64,000 nucleotides of DNA from Clostridia bacterium (GTDB taxonomy: Bacteria > Bacillota > Clostridia > Christensenellales > Aristaeellaceae): positions 159,785 through 223,784 of the forward strand of contig JAFQHP010000032.1 in NCBI GenBank assembly GCA_017397895.1. Direction: 5' to 3'. Positions within the stretch are counted from its first letter, which is position 1. Every line of letters starts with the position of its first letter. Below are positions 1-8,691 of this stretch, one piece after another. The translations under genes and the position numbers were made by a program. The notes beneath the pieces were generated by a model. It ran no database searches, was not told where the DNA came from, and saw nothing but the letters and a program-made list of their open reading frames with translations.

Positions 1-164
1 CCACTGCCCAGAATTATCTGGATTATCTGAACAGCGGCGGCGTGTTTCATTTCCCGGAGGACATCAAGAATGTAAAGGGCATCGGCGACAAGAAATACCT
101 GGATATCATTCCGTCCTTTTCCTTCACGCTGCCCGCATTGCCGCCCGAAGCACCCCTTTTCTGA
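1..164 (+). CDS. comEA: ComEA-like helix-hairpin-helix DNA-binding protein, C-terminal end only
   Basis: Only the last 53 codons lie in the window, in the frame that starts at base 3 and stops with TGA at 162-164. The peptide contains the second helix-hairpin-helix of ComEA: a turn reading FPEDIKNVKGIGDKKYLDI, which matches the 'edLknVkGIGdkk' hairpin of the family. ComEA binds incoming double-stranded DNA at the outer face of the membrane during natural transformation. A ComF-family gene lies just beyond it in convergent orientation, which supports a competence-related locus. The short proline-rich tail after the hairpin is not typical. The call rests on a short fragment, so another HhH protein is possible. 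Confidence 0.6.
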   Translation, partial: TAQNYLDYLNSGGVFHFPEDIKNVKGIGDKKYLDIIPSFSFTLPALPPEAPLF

Positions 165-219
165 ACAAAAACGCAAGGCCTGCAGCGCATTTGCCGCAGG
201 CCCGCATCAAGAAGAGAGA

Positions 220-250
220 GAGATCGTAAACCTGATTGGTTTACGATCTC
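220..250. terminator. Bidirectional terminator between comEA and comFC
   Basis: A perfect 13-bp stem (220-232 with 238-250) encloses a 5-base loop. It is T-rich on the plus-strand side and followed by a pyrimidine run on the minus-strand side. It serves both convergent genes, and its right arm touches the comFC stop codon. A second GC-rich inverted repeat lies at about 178-201. Confidence 0.8.
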
Positions 251-1067
251 ATTTTATATTTGTTTTATGAATATAGTTTGAATGTCCCATGAACTTTTTC
301 CGCCGTTTTTTCTGTCGGAACTTCTTGGGATCCCGGTATACCACAGCCAGTGTGCAAAGGCCCACTTTCGCCGCCCCTGCCTGCTTCAATTCTTCTGCAC
401 AGGCCTGCGCTGTACTGCCGGTGGTGCGCACATCATCAATCAGCAGGATGCGAAGGCCATTAAGATCCTGGTTGGCATGAAAAATGCCCTTCACATTCTC
501 CGCTCTCTTTTCCATGGGCGTGGCGCTCTGGGGCTTCTGATAGCCCTTCCTGTCCAGCGCCTCCATAACAGGAATCCCTGTTTTCTCGCTCAGGCCGTCT
601 GCCAGCAGCCTGGCCTGGTTCACACCCCGGTCCAGAAGCCGCTTTTCGTTCAGCGGTACCGGCACCAGATAATCATAATCCCGGTCAACCAACGCTTCTG
701 TCATCATCAGGGAAAGATAAGGCATGAAGCTTCCCACCGCTTCAAACTTGAATTCATGCACCAACTTTCTCACTTCAGCCCGGTAATTGAAGGGCGCATA
801 GCACCTGTCGATGCTTTTCATACGGCCGGAACGGCACATATTGCACCCCTGTCCCCTTCGCACGGGTGACAGACATCTGTCACAGGCTCCGTGAGGCACA
901 TGCAGCGCATCTAACCGCTTCATGCAGTCTTCGCAAAGCGCATATTTTTCATCCACCAGCCGCATTTCACCGCAGATTGGACACATGGCCGCATGGGGAT
1001 ATAAAAGCGCAGAAATATACCCTTCCACACGAAGGTATATTTTCCAGTATTTTTCACGAAAAGTCAT
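249..1067 (-). CDS. comFC: ComF family phosphoribosyltransferase-like protein
   Basis: This 272-residue protein has the ComFC layout. The N-terminal quarter holds paired cysteine motifs of zinc-ribbon type (CPIC, CEDC, CDRC and CNMC within about the first 80 residues). The C-terminal part is a type I phosphoribosyltransferase fold with the PRPP loop ILLIDDVRTTGST at about residues 207-219. ComFC is needed for DNA uptake in Bacillus and is also linked to DNA metabolism. The ATG has AGGGGG at a good distance upstream. A lysine/arginine-rich tail follows the PRT domain. The enzymatic substrate of the family is not settled. Confidence 0.9.
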   Translation of the reverse strand: MTFREKYWKIYLRVEGYISALLYPHAAMCPICGEMRLVDEKYALCEDCMKRLDALHVPHGACDRCLSPVRRGQGCNMCRSGRMKSIDRCYAPFNYRAEVRKLVHEFKFEAVGSFMPYLSLMMTEALVDRDYDYLVPVPLNEKRLLDRGVNQARLLADGLSEKTGIPVMEALDRKGYQKPQSATPMEKRAENVKGIFHANQDLNGLRILLIDDVRTTGSTAQACAEELKQAGAAKVGLCTLAVVYRDPKKFRQKKRRKKFMGHSNYIHKTNIK

Positions 1068-1135
1068 GCGCTTTCCCCCTTATTTTGTTTTATTTTACCA
1101 TGCCCGCCCTTTCTTTGCAAATTTTTCCGTTCACC

Positions 1136-1164
1136 TTGACATATTTCCTATAAAAATGTATTAT
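1136..1164 (+). promoter_or_regulatory. Sigma-A promoter of the GntR gene
   Basis: TTGACA at 1136-1141, a 17-base spacer and TATTAT at 1159-1164. It lies about 50 bases upstream of the GntR start. Confidence 0.75.
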
Positions 1165-1169
1165 TTATC

Positions 1170-1177
1170 TGTATACA
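1170..1177. promoter_or_regulatory. Candidate GntR operator TGTATACA
   Basis: A perfect 8-bp palindrome sits just downstream of the -10 box, where repressor binding would block initiation. Regulators of the GntR/FCD group often bind TNGTATACNA-like palindromes and autoregulate. The assignment to the adjacent gene is inference. Confidence 0.4.
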
Positions 1178-1217
1178 TTTATCTTCTGTCATGCTGATGA
1201 TGAGGGGGAAATTACTG

Positions 1218-1895
1218 ATGACTTATATGCCTTATGACTCCAACGAAAGCCGTCCCATCCGGGACATCGCCTACGAGCAATTGAAGCATGCCATTATCTC
1301 CGGCGATATTCCCGCCGGCAGCCGCATTGTGGAAACTGCTTATGCCGAAAAGCTGCACATCAGCCGCACCCCTCTGCGTGAAGCATTGCGCAAGCTGGAG
1401 CGGGACGGCCTGGTGGAATATGTGCTGCACCGCGGTGTGGTGGTGCGCGCTTTCACCATCCACGATATCGATGAAATCTTCACCATCCGCAACGCCATGA
1501 TGATGCTGATCCTTCCTTCCATCGTGGAAAACGTGACTGCGGAAGCCATTGAATCGCTCAAGTCCATTCTGGCAGAAATGGATGTGGCTCAGGAAAAGGC
1601 CGATGCGGAAGCCCTGGCCCACCTGAACCGTTCTTTCCATTCCACCATTGAACATCTTTCCGACAAGCGCCGCATTCTCAGCGTGATTGAAAGCCAGGAA
1701 GAATATATCATCCGCTTCGCCGCTGTTTCCATTGCCAGCATTGTGCGCCGTTCCAACGCCCATCAGGAACACCATGAAATGGTCGCCCTCCTGGAACAGC
1801 GTGATCTGGAAAGCCTGAAAGACCTGATGCACCGCCATCTGGAAGAAAGCAAAGCCACCTGCCTTGCCGCCGTGGCCCAGAACCGGATCAAGTAA
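1218..1895 (+). CDS. GntR family transcriptional regulator, FCD subgroup
   Basis: The 225-residue product has an N-terminal winged helix (about residues 10-75) with the GntR signature 'ISGDIPAGSRI...LHISRTPLREALRKLERDGLVEY', followed by an all-helical FCD ligand-binding domain. The FCD metal-binding pattern is partial: an aspartate in the DIDEIF stretch and histidines in the FHSTIEH and HQEHHE stretches. ATG at 1218 is chosen because AGGGGG ends nine bases upstream; the more upstream in-frame ATGs lack a Shine-Dalgarno site. FCD regulators generally sense organic acids or sugar acids, but the ligand here is unknown. It has its own promoter, with a candidate autoregulatory palindrome between promoter and start. 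Confidence 0.9.
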   Translation: MTYMPYDSNESRPIRDIAYEQLKHAIISGDIPAGSRIVETAYAEKLHISRTPLREALRKLERDGLVEYVLHRGVVVRAFTIHDIDEIFTIRNAMMMLILPSIVENVTAEAIESLKSILAEMDVAQEKADAEALAHLNRSFHSTIEHLSDKRRILSVIESQEEYIIRFAAVSIASIVRRSNAHQEHHEMVALLEQRDLESLKDLMHRHLEESKATCLAAVAQNRIK

Positions 1896-1923
1896 AAAGC
1901 TTTTCTTTGGAGGAATAACCGCT

Positions 1924-3684
1924 ATGGATTGGACATGGGATCTTTCTGTACTGTACCGGGGTTTTGATGACGAACAGATCACCCGGGATTTTGACGCACT
2001 GAAAACGCTGGTGGAAGACGCAAAAGGGATGCTGCAGGGCGACGAAAAGGCTGCCCTTGAAAACATCACCGATGCCTTTGAAAAAATCAGCTGCCTGTCC
2101 GGCAAGCTGTTCAATTTCGCCAGCCTTTCCCTGTCCACCGACGCAGGCAACGAAAGCGCACAGATGCTGATGGATCAATTGATGCGCTTTTCTGTGCAGA
2201 TTTCCCTGCTCAATTCCGCCTATGTGCGCTATCTTGGCAAGATTGAAAACCTGCAGGCTTTAATCGACGAAAGCGACGCACTGCAGAAGGTTTCCTTTGC
2301 CCTTCTTCGGGATAAAAAAGCCGCATCCCACCTGATGGATGAAGGCACGGAAGAGTGGATTCTGAAAATGTCCCTCACCGGCAGCGACGCATTTTCCACG
2401 CTGCGGGATAAACTTGACGCCACGCTGACTGTGGACGTAAACGGCGAGAGCATCCCCCTCTCCGCTGCCCGTGCCCTGGCCTATGACCCTGACGCCGCCA
2501 CCAGAAAGGCTGCCTATGAAGCGGAGCTGAAAGCCTACACAAAAATCGATATTCCCATGGCCGCTTGCCTCAACAGCATCAAGGGCGAAGCGCAGACCCT
2601 CGCGGAGGCCGAGCATTTTTCCTCCATTCTGGAGAAAACCCTTTTCAACAGCAATATGGACCGGGAAACCCTGGATGCCATGCTTTCCGCTATCCGGGAA
2701 GCCCTGCCCGCATTCCGTAAATACCTGCGGAAAAAAGGTGAACTGCTGGGCCATAAAGACGGCCTCCCCTTCTATGATCTTTTCGCCCCCATCACCCCAC
2801 CAGGTTTTACCCCGAAAACCTTCTCCATCGAAGAGGCCCGGGAAAAACTGGTACTTGAAATGAGCAAGTTCTCCCCCGAAATGGGTGAATTCATCAAAAA
2901 TGCTTTTGACAGCCGCTGGATTGACGTTTTCCCCCGGGAAGGCAAAAGCGGCGGTGCATTCTGTGCCGGTGTGCACCACATGGATATCAGCCGGATCCTG
3001 ACCAATTTTGCCGGCTCCTTCTCCGATGTGAGCACCCTGGCCCACGAGCTGGGCCACGCCTGGCATAACCGCTGCATGCAGGGCCTGCCCTCCGCCATGA
3101 CGGACGCCCCCATGCCCCTGGCGGAAACCGCTTCCATTTTCAATGAAACTCTGCTTGCCAATGCCGTTATGGAAAACGCTTCAAAGGAAGAGAGGCTTTC
3201 CCTGCTGGAGGGCAGCCTGATGGAAGCCACCCAGACCATCATGGATATCTTCAGCCGGTATCTGTTCGAATACGAAGTAATTGAACGCCGTAAGGACCAT
3301 ACCATGCCGGTTTCCGAGCTGAAGGAAATCATGCTCTGGGCTCAGGGGGAAACCTACGGCGACGGGCTGGATGAAACATACCGTCACCCCTATATGTGGG
3401 CCTGCAAGTCCCATTATTACAGCGCAGGCTTCAATTTCTACAATTTCCCCTACGCCTTTGGCCAGCTGTTCGGCACCGGCGTTTATGCCATTTACAAGCA
3501 GGAAGGCCCGGCCTTTGTGCCGCGGTACAATCAGCTTCTGCGCTCCTGCGGCAGCATGAACGTGGCAGATGTGGCTATGAGCGTGGGCATCGATGTGCGC
3601 AGCATTGACTTCTGGCGCACTTCCCTGAAGGTATATATCGGCATGATCGACGAATTTGTCTCCCTTGCCGATCAGCTGTTCTGA
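1924..3684 (+). CDS. pepF: M3 family oligoendopeptidase F
   Basis: This 586-residue zinc metallopeptidase has the M3 signature HELGHAWH at residues 374-381, with the third zinc ligand expected in the downstream 'ETASIFNE' segment. It shows the PepF/M3B layout, with an N-terminal oligopeptidase F helical domain and a C-terminal catalytic domain. PepF enzymes cleave short peptides in the cytoplasm. ATG at 1924 has GGAGGA ten bases upstream, whereas the upstream in-frame ATG lies inside the GntR gene. It follows the GntR gene by 28 bases and is probably co-transcribed with it. Confidence 0.93.
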   Translation: MDWTWDLSVLYRGFDDEQITRDFDALKTLVEDAKGMLQGDEKAALENITDAFEKISCLSGKLFNFASLSLSTDAGNESAQMLMDQLMRFSVQISLLNSAYVRYLGKIENLQALIDESDALQKVSFALLRDKKAASHLMDEGTEEWILKMSLTGSDAFSTLRDKLDATLTVDVNGESIPLSAARALAYDPDAATRKAAYEAELKAYTKIDIPMAACLNSIKGEAQTLAEAEHFSSILEKTLFNSNMDRETLDAMLSAIREALPAFRKYLRKKGELLGHKDGLPFYDLFAPITPPGFTPKTFSIEEAREKLVLEMSKFSPEMGEFIKNAFDSRWIDVFPREGKSGGAFCAGVHHMDISRILTNFAGSFSDVSTLAHELGHAWHNRCMQGLPSAMTDAPMPLAETASIFNETLLANAVMENASKEERLSLLEGSLMEATQTIMDIFSRYLFEYEVIERRKDHTMPVSELKEIMLWAQGETYGDGLDETYRHPYMWACKSHYYSAGFNFYNFPYAFGQLFGTGVYAIYKQEGPAFVPRYNQLLRSCGSMNVADVAMSVGIDVRSIDFWRTSLKVYIGMIDEFVSLADQLF

Positions 3685-3707
3685 TTCTTTCTAACCGGAG
3701 GTTCTTC

Positions 3708-4199
3708 ATGCAGGCATTGAAAATGCAGGTTCTGGAAATTTTGAACGAGGATTGCCGCACTCCCCTGGAGCGCATTGCCGTCATGTGCAATGTGCCTATG
3801 GAGCAGGTGGCAAAGGCCATTGAAGAAATGGAAAACGACCGCATCATCCTTCACTATGCCCCCATTATCAACTGGGATAAGGCGGACAGAGAACGAGTAG
3901 AAGGCATGATTGAAGTCAAGGTCACCCCCCAGCGGGATCTGGGCTTTGATGCCATTGCCGGCCGCATTTACCGTTTTGACGAAGTGAAGAGCGTATACCT
4001 GATGAGCGGCAATTATGACCTGCTGGTGCTGGTGGAAGCCCGCACACTGAAGGAACTGGCCTCCTTTGTCAGCGAAAAGCTCAGCACCCTGGAAGCCGTC
4101 ACCGGCACCGCCACCAGCTTTGTGCTCAAGCGCTACAAGCAGGACGGCGTTATTTTCGACGGCGAAAAGAATGATAACCGACTGGCGGTGATGCCATGA
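3708..4199 (+). CDS. Lrp/AsnC family transcriptional regulator
   Basis: A 163-residue protein with an N-terminal HTH (about residues 5-55) and a C-terminal RAM/AsnC ligand-binding domain with the glycine-rich 'LMSGNYDLLVLVE' strand. Family members form octamers and respond to amino acids. It has GGAGG before its ATG. Its stop overlaps the start of the aminotransferase gene by four bases (ATGA), so the two are translationally coupled, and the regulator may sense the substrate or product of that aminotransferase. A D-W-D-K-A motif at the domain junction matches the 'AsnC with winged helix' group common in Clostridia. Confidence 0.9.
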   Translation: MQALKMQVLEILNEDCRTPLERIAVMCNVPMEQVAKAIEEMENDRIILHYAPIINWDKADRERVEGMIEVKVTPQRDLGFDAIAGRIYRFDEVKSVYLMSGNYDLLVLVEARTLKELASFVSEKLSTLEAVTGTATSFVLKRYKQDGVIFDGEKNDNRLAVMP

Positions 4200-5368
4200 G
4201 CCGCTCTTTTGTGAACCCTGCCGTACAGAACGTTCCCCCCAGCGGTATCCGCCGCTTTTTTGACATTGCCGGCACCATGCAGGGCGCCATTTCCCTGGGC
4301 GTCGGTGAGCCGGACTTTGTTACCCCCTACCATATCCGCAACGCCGCCATGGATTCCATCCTGGACGGCGAAACCCAATATACCCCCAATAAGGGTCTGC
4401 CCACCCTGTTGGAAGAGATTGCACGCTACCTGCAGGAGCGTTTTCACGCTCCCTATGACCCCGAAAAAGAAATCATGGTAACGGTGGGTGCCAGTGAAGC
4501 CATTGACCTGGCCCTTCGTGCCTGTATTCAGCCCGGCGATGACGTACTGGTGCCGGACCCCGGTTATGTCAGCTATGCCCCCTGCGTTGCCTTTGTGGGC
4601 GCCCATGCCATTCCTGTGGTGACCAAAGTGCAGGATGAATTCCGCATGACGGAAGAAGGGCTGGAAGCCGCCGTTACGCCCAATACCCGGGCGCTGATTC
4701 TGCCCTACCCCAATAACCCCACCGGCGCTGTCATGAGCCGGGAGGATCTTTTGGCCGTGGCCCGCTTTGCCCAAAAGTATGACCTGCTTGTCATCTCCGA
4801 CGAAATTTACGGCGAACTGATCTACGAAGGCGAGCGTGTTTCCTTTGCCGCCCTTCCCGGCATGAAGGAGCGCACCGTGCTAATCAACGGCTTTTCCAAG
4901 GCCTTTGCCATGACCGGCTGGCGCCTTGGCTATGCCTGCGCTCCCCGGGAAATTCTGTCCCAGATGAACAAAATTCACCAGTACACCATCATGTGCGCTG
5001 CCCGGCAGGCCCAGGTGGCCGGCAGGCAGGCCCTGAAAAGAGGCCGGGAAAACGGCTTCGAGGATGTAAACACCATGCGGGAAAGCTATAACCGCCGCCG
5101 CAGGGTGATGCTGGATGCCTTCCGTAAGATGGGCCTTGAGTGTTTTGAACCCAAGGGGGCCTTTTATTGCTTTCCCTCCGTGAAGCACACCGGCCTTTCC
5201 AGTGAAGATTTCTGCACCCGCCTTCTGCAGCAGCATAAGGTGGTGTGTGTTCCCGGCACGGCCTTTGGCGAAAGCGGCGCAGGCCATATCCGTTGCTGCT
5301 ATGCCACCGATATGAACCGCATGCTGGAGGCCTTTGACCGGATGAAAGCCTTCCTTGCATCCCTGTAA
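4196..5368 (+). CDS. Class I/II PLP-dependent aminotransferase
   Basis: A 390-residue fold-type I aminotransferase. Schiff-base lysine K235 lies in 'FSKAFAMTGWRLGY'; the PNNPTGAV asparagine motif and the 'SDEIYGEL' cofactor-binding aspartate/tyrosine are present, and the substrate-binding arginine falls near 'HIRCCYA'. It resembles the aspartate/aromatic aminotransferase group (PatA/AraT-like) paired with Lrp regulators in Clostridia. The substrate cannot be fixed from sequence. It starts inside the stop of the upstream Lrp-type regulator (ATGA overlap), so the pair is almost surely one operon. Confidence 0.9.
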   Translation: MSRSFVNPAVQNVPPSGIRRFFDIAGTMQGAISLGVGEPDFVTPYHIRNAAMDSILDGETQYTPNKGLPTLLEEIARYLQERFHAPYDPEKEIMVTVGASEAIDLALRACIQPGDDVLVPDPGYVSYAPCVAFVGAHAIPVVTKVQDEFRMTEEGLEAAVTPNTRALILPYPNNPTGAVMSREDLLAVARFAQKYDLLVISDEIYGELIYEGERVSFAALPGMKERTVLINGFSKAFAMTGWRLGYACAPREILSQMNKIHQYTIMCAARQAQVAGRQALKRGRENGFEDVNTMRESYNRRRRVMLDAFRKMGLECFEPKGAFYCFPSVKHTGLSSEDFCTRLLQQHKVVCVPGTAFGESGAGHIRCCYATDMNRMLEAFDRMKAFLASL

Positions 5369-5385
5369 TTCTCTTGGAGGACGTA

Positions 5386-6558
5386 ATGAAAAAGTTTCTT
5401 TGTCTTTTATTTTTCTGCCTGACTGCCTTATCTTTCAGCCTTTCCGTTGCCGAGGAGGAAGAACTGTCCTTCGACGCCCTCATTGAAGCCACGCCAGCCC
5501 CCCAGGTACAGGAAACCGTTACCAATGAAGATGGCACAGTGTCCACCCTGGCACCGGACGCCACCCTGCCGCCCCAGCTGGAAGCAGATGGCAGCGTGAT
5601 GGTCACCATCACCGCCGTTGGCGACGTGACCATTGGCCGCAATGTGCAGCATAACGGCACCTCCATTTTTGAAAAGGAACTGAAAAAGCAGGGCGGCGAT
5701 ATTAATTTCATCTTCCGCAATGTGAAGGATATTTTCGAAGACGATCATCTCACCATTGCCAATTTTGAAGGCGTGCTGGCAGATGAATACAAAATCCCCT
5801 CCAACAAGCGGGAAAACAGCTACCTTTTCCTTGCCCCCACTTCTTACGTGGAAGCGCTCACCAATAACAGCGTGGAAGCCGTCACCATGGAAAACAACCA
5901 TGTAGGCGACTTTGGCGAAGACGGCATTGCCTCCACCATCAAAACCATGGAAGACGCCGGGATTGTGTGGAGCAATAAAGAAAACATCGGTGTCTACGAA
6001 GTGCAGGGGCTGAAAATTGCCATGCTCTCCTACCAGACACTGAACCAGCCCTTCACCTCTGAAGAACTGAAAGATATTGTGGATGGGGACGTGAAAAAAG
6101 CCCGTCAGCAGTATGACCTGGTGATCGTTTCCTTCCACTGGGGGGATGAACTGGATTATGCCCCCAAGTCCAACCAGATTATGCTGGGCCGTGCTGCCAT
6201 CGATTCCGGGGCGGACCTGGTACTGGGGCACCACAGCCACCGCATCAACCCCATCGAATGCTACAAGGGCAAATATATCGTCTATTCCCTGGCCAATTGC
6301 TCCTTTGCCGGCAATAATAAGCCCAGCGATATGTTCACCTTCATTTTCCAGACTCGTTTCAAAGTGCTGAACGACGAAATCATCAGCAATACCTTCCGCA
6401 TCATCCCCTGCCGCATTTCTTCCCGGAAGGATTATAACGACTTTGCCATCACCCCCCTGGTGGAGCAGTCCAACATTAGCACCGTCCTCACCACCCTGGA
6501 AAAGAACGGCCGGAAGCTGGATTATGCCGTTTCCGATTATCCCCTGGATTGGGAATAA
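5386..6558 (+). CDS. CapA family secreted metallophosphatase-like protein
   Basis: A 390-residue protein with an N-terminal signal peptide (KK, a hydrophobic run, then cleavage near 'SVAEEE'). It carries the CapA/PgsA domain of the calcineurin-like superfamily: 'AVGDVTIGRN', 'NFEGVL', 'ENNHVGDFG', 'SFHWGDE' and 'LGHHSHRI' are the five metal-site blocks. CapA proteins act in poly-gamma-glutamate or capsule synthesis, though many homologs have no proven role. No capB/capC genes are nearby, so a general cell-surface phosphatase-like function is as likely as capsule synthesis. ATG at 5386 has GGAGG at 5377-5381; a more upstream ATG overlaps that site. Confidence 0.88.
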   Translation: MKKFLCLLFFCLTALSFSLSVAEEEELSFDALIEATPAPQVQETVTNEDGTVSTLAPDATLPPQLEADGSVMVTITAVGDVTIGRNVQHNGTSIFEKELKKQGGDINFIFRNVKDIFEDDHLTIANFEGVLADEYKIPSNKRENSYLFLAPTSYVEALTNNSVEAVTMENNHVGDFGEDGIASTIKTMEDAGIVWSNKENIGVYEVQGLKIAMLSYQTLNQPFTSEELKDIVDGDVKKARQQYDLVIVSFHWGDELDYAPKSNQIMLGRAAIDSGADLVLGHHSHRINPIECYKGKYIVYSLANCSFAGNNKPSDMFTFIFQTRFKVLNDEIISNTFRIIPCRISSRKDYNDFAITPLVEQSNISTVLTTLEKNGRKLDYAVSDYPLDWE

Positions 6559-6598
6559 AACAATCACGCAATAACACAAGATAAGGGTCGGGTTATTC

Positions 6599-7549
6599 AT
6601 GCAAGCAAAAATCATGCTGCTGCCTGCCTCCTCCAAGGGGAAAACGCTGTGCAGCTATGCAGAAGAATTGTTCCTGGAAATTTCGGCCGCTTTCGGCCAT
6701 GGCCTGAATACCCTCCGGGAAAAAATAGGCGAAGATTCCGTTCGCCTTTTTGACGTCCCCCTCACCCAGGAAACAGCCGATGCCTGCAAAAAATGCAACG
6801 CTGTTTTCCTGGCCGACGCTGATTGTGAGGGCAGCCGGGAATTGTACCAGGCGCTGGGTATTCCCCTCCGCTTCCGTTCCTTCTGCATTCCGGATACGCT
6901 GTCATCCCCCACCCTTCCCAAGCGCCGTATGCAGCTTTGCCACGCCCTGGCGCTGGACCAGGATACGGTTTTTGCCGCTGTCCGCCAGGCGCTTCAGCTG
7001 GCAAGCGATCAGGAAATCCCCTTCTGCCATGTATCCCCCACCGGCAATCACCGCTTTGCCTGGGAGGCCAATATCAAGGAAAACATCAAGCGCCATCCCG
7101 CCCTTTCCTGGACGGCTCTTTCTGCGCCGGAGGCTGTGAAACGTATCATTGAAGCCCCCTGGAATGTGGGCGTGATGCTGTGCCCGCCCTATGCCGGCAG
7201 CATATTGGAAAGCGCCGCCACCAGCCTTTTCCCCTTCCCCGGCCTGCAGTACGACTTTGGCGCCACGGAAGAAATCGGTGTTTTCGCCCCCCGGCTGTCC
7301 TGTGACGCTGCCGGTATGCCCCAGCCCTTTGGCGTGGCATTTGCCGTGGCCCATATGCTGCGCACCTCCCTGCACATGAACCGGGAAGCTGCATGCCTGG
7401 AAGCCGCGGTAAACAATGTGCTCATTTCCGGCTGGCGCACCCCCGGCATGGCCGCCCCCGGCCAGCCCACCGATGGCAGCCATATCATCCAGCTCATTTG
7501 CGAACAGCTGGCCGTTGCGGGTGAATTTCTCTATAAAGGAGAACGCTGA
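6599..7549 (+). CDS. Degenerate isopropylmalate/isocitrate dehydrogenase-like protein
   Basis: The 316-residue product follows the beta-decarboxylating dehydrogenase fold in its C-terminal half. 'CPPYAGSILESAA' aligns to the family's 'nlfGDilSDeaa', 'FAVAHMLRTSL' to the 'lLSaaMMLR' helix, and 'AAVNNVLISGWRTPG' to the terminal 'AVekvL..G.RT.D' block. The aspartates that bind Mg-isopropylmalate (GDILSD) read GSILES here, and the usual catalytic Tyr/Lys segments are not recognisable, so the canonical oxidation is unlikely. The protein is slightly shorter than LeuB (about 350). It is coupled to the downstream phosphodiesterase by a one-base overlap. The true function is unknown and the family assignment is by eye. 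Confidence 0.6.
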   Translation: MQAKIMLLPASSKGKTLCSYAEELFLEISAAFGHGLNTLREKIGEDSVRLFDVPLTQETADACKKCNAVFLADADCEGSRELYQALGIPLRFRSFCIPDTLSSPTLPKRRMQLCHALALDQDTVFAAVRQALQLASDQEIPFCHVSPTGNHRFAWEANIKENIKRHPALSWTALSAPEAVKRIIEAPWNVGVMLCPPYAGSILESAATSLFPFPGLQYDFGATEEIGVFAPRLSCDAAGMPQPFGVAFAVAHMLRTSLHMNREAACLEAAVNNVLISGWRTPGMAAPGQPTDGSHIIQLICEQLAVAGEFLYKGER

Positions 7550-8652
7550 TGTCCATCCTCTTGCCTGATTATGAAAACTGCAGCATCAATGTGATTCACT
7601 CCATTGCAAGCGCCTGCGGTATGCTGCCCTTCCATAAAACGCATCCCTTTGTGGATGCGCTTTTACAAAAGAAGAAATACTGGAATATCATCCTCATGCT
7701 TTTTGACGGCATGGGAGTGGATTTGATTGAAAAAACCTTGCCGGAGGATGCTTTCCTTCGCAAACACATGGCTCATCGCCTGTCTGCCGTATTTCCGTCC
7801 ACCACCACCTGTGCCACCACCGCCATCGAGTGCGGCCAGATGCCCTGCGAGCACGCCTGGCTGGGCTGGACGCTGCGTTTTGAGCAGATCGGCAAAAGCG
7901 TGGATGTGTACACCAATCAGGACGCCGATAACGGCACCCAGGCAGCCGATTATCATGTGGGCGATCGCTTTATCCCCCGGGATTTTATCTATCCCCACAT
8001 CAATGACGCAGGGCAATACCGTGCCACCTCCGTTTCCGCCTTTGGCCATATCCGCATCAAAAAGCTGCCGGAATTGTTTGAAAACACGCTTGCCCTGGCC
8101 ATGGATGATCAGAACCGCTTTATCTACACCTATTGGCATGAGCCGGACAGCACCATGCACCGCCACGGCTGCCATCATTCAAAGAGCATCGCTCAGCTTG
8201 TGGATATCAATGACCGGGTGGAAAAACTTGCCCATCAATTACCGGAAGATTCCCTGCTTCTCCTCACGGCGGACCACGGCCTCATCGATGCAGATATCCG
8301 CTATCTGGAGGATTACCCGGACCTGATGAAAATGCTGCGCTGGGACGCCACCATGGAACTGCGTGCCCTGTCCTTTCATGTGAAGGAGGAATACATTTCT
8401 CTCTTCCCAAGCGTATTTCAGCAGCATTTCGGCAGCCATTTCATGCTGCTTCCCCATGAAGATTTCATTGAACAATTCCTGGGCCCCGGCAAATGCCGCA
8501 GCGATGTGCATCAGTTTGTGGGCGATTATGTGGCCATCTCCCTGGATGATATGACATTGATGAACCACCGGCCCAATTTTTTGCAAATCGGCCACCATGC
8601 CGGCCTTACAGCCCAGGAAATGCTGGTTCCCCTGATCGTGGTAGAAAAGTAA
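7549..8652 (+). CDS. Alkaline-phosphatase-superfamily type I phosphodiesterase/nucleotide pyrophosphatase
   Basis: A 367-residue member of the PF01663 family. The first metal aspartate is in 'LFDGMG', the catalytic threonine in 'FPSTTTCATTA', and the other ligands are in 'HEPDSTMHRHG' and 'LTADHGLID'. There is no signal peptide, so it probably acts in the cytoplasm on a phosphodiester or nucleotide. Its ATG overlaps the stop of the preceding dehydrogenase-like gene by one base (TGATG), so the two proteins are probably made in fixed ratio. A terminator follows within ten bases. Confidence 0.85.
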   Translation: MSILLPDYENCSINVIHSIASACGMLPFHKTHPFVDALLQKKKYWNIILMLFDGMGVDLIEKTLPEDAFLRKHMAHRLSAVFPSTTTCATTAIECGQMPCEHAWLGWTLRFEQIGKSVDVYTNQDADNGTQAADYHVGDRFIPRDFIYPHINDAGQYRATSVSAFGHIRIKKLPELFENTLALAMDDQNRFIYTYWHEPDSTMHRHGCHHSKSIAQLVDINDRVEKLAHQLPEDSLLLLTADHGLIDADIRYLEDYPDLMKMLRWDATMELRALSFHVKEEYISLFPSVFQQHFGSHFMLLPHEDFIEQFLGPGKCRSDVHQFVGDYVAISLDDMTLMNHRPNFLQIGHHAGLTAQEMLVPLIVVEK

Positions 8653-8657
8653 AAAGA

Positions 8658-8691
8658 AGCAGGGCTTTATGCAAGTCCTGCTCTTTTTTTA
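8658..8691. terminator. Bidirectional terminator between phosphodiesterase gene and spoIIE
   Basis: A 10-bp stem (8658-8667 with 8673-8682, one G-U) is followed by eight Ts on the plus strand and is A-rich on the other side. It overlaps the spoIIE stop codon. Confidence 0.75.
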
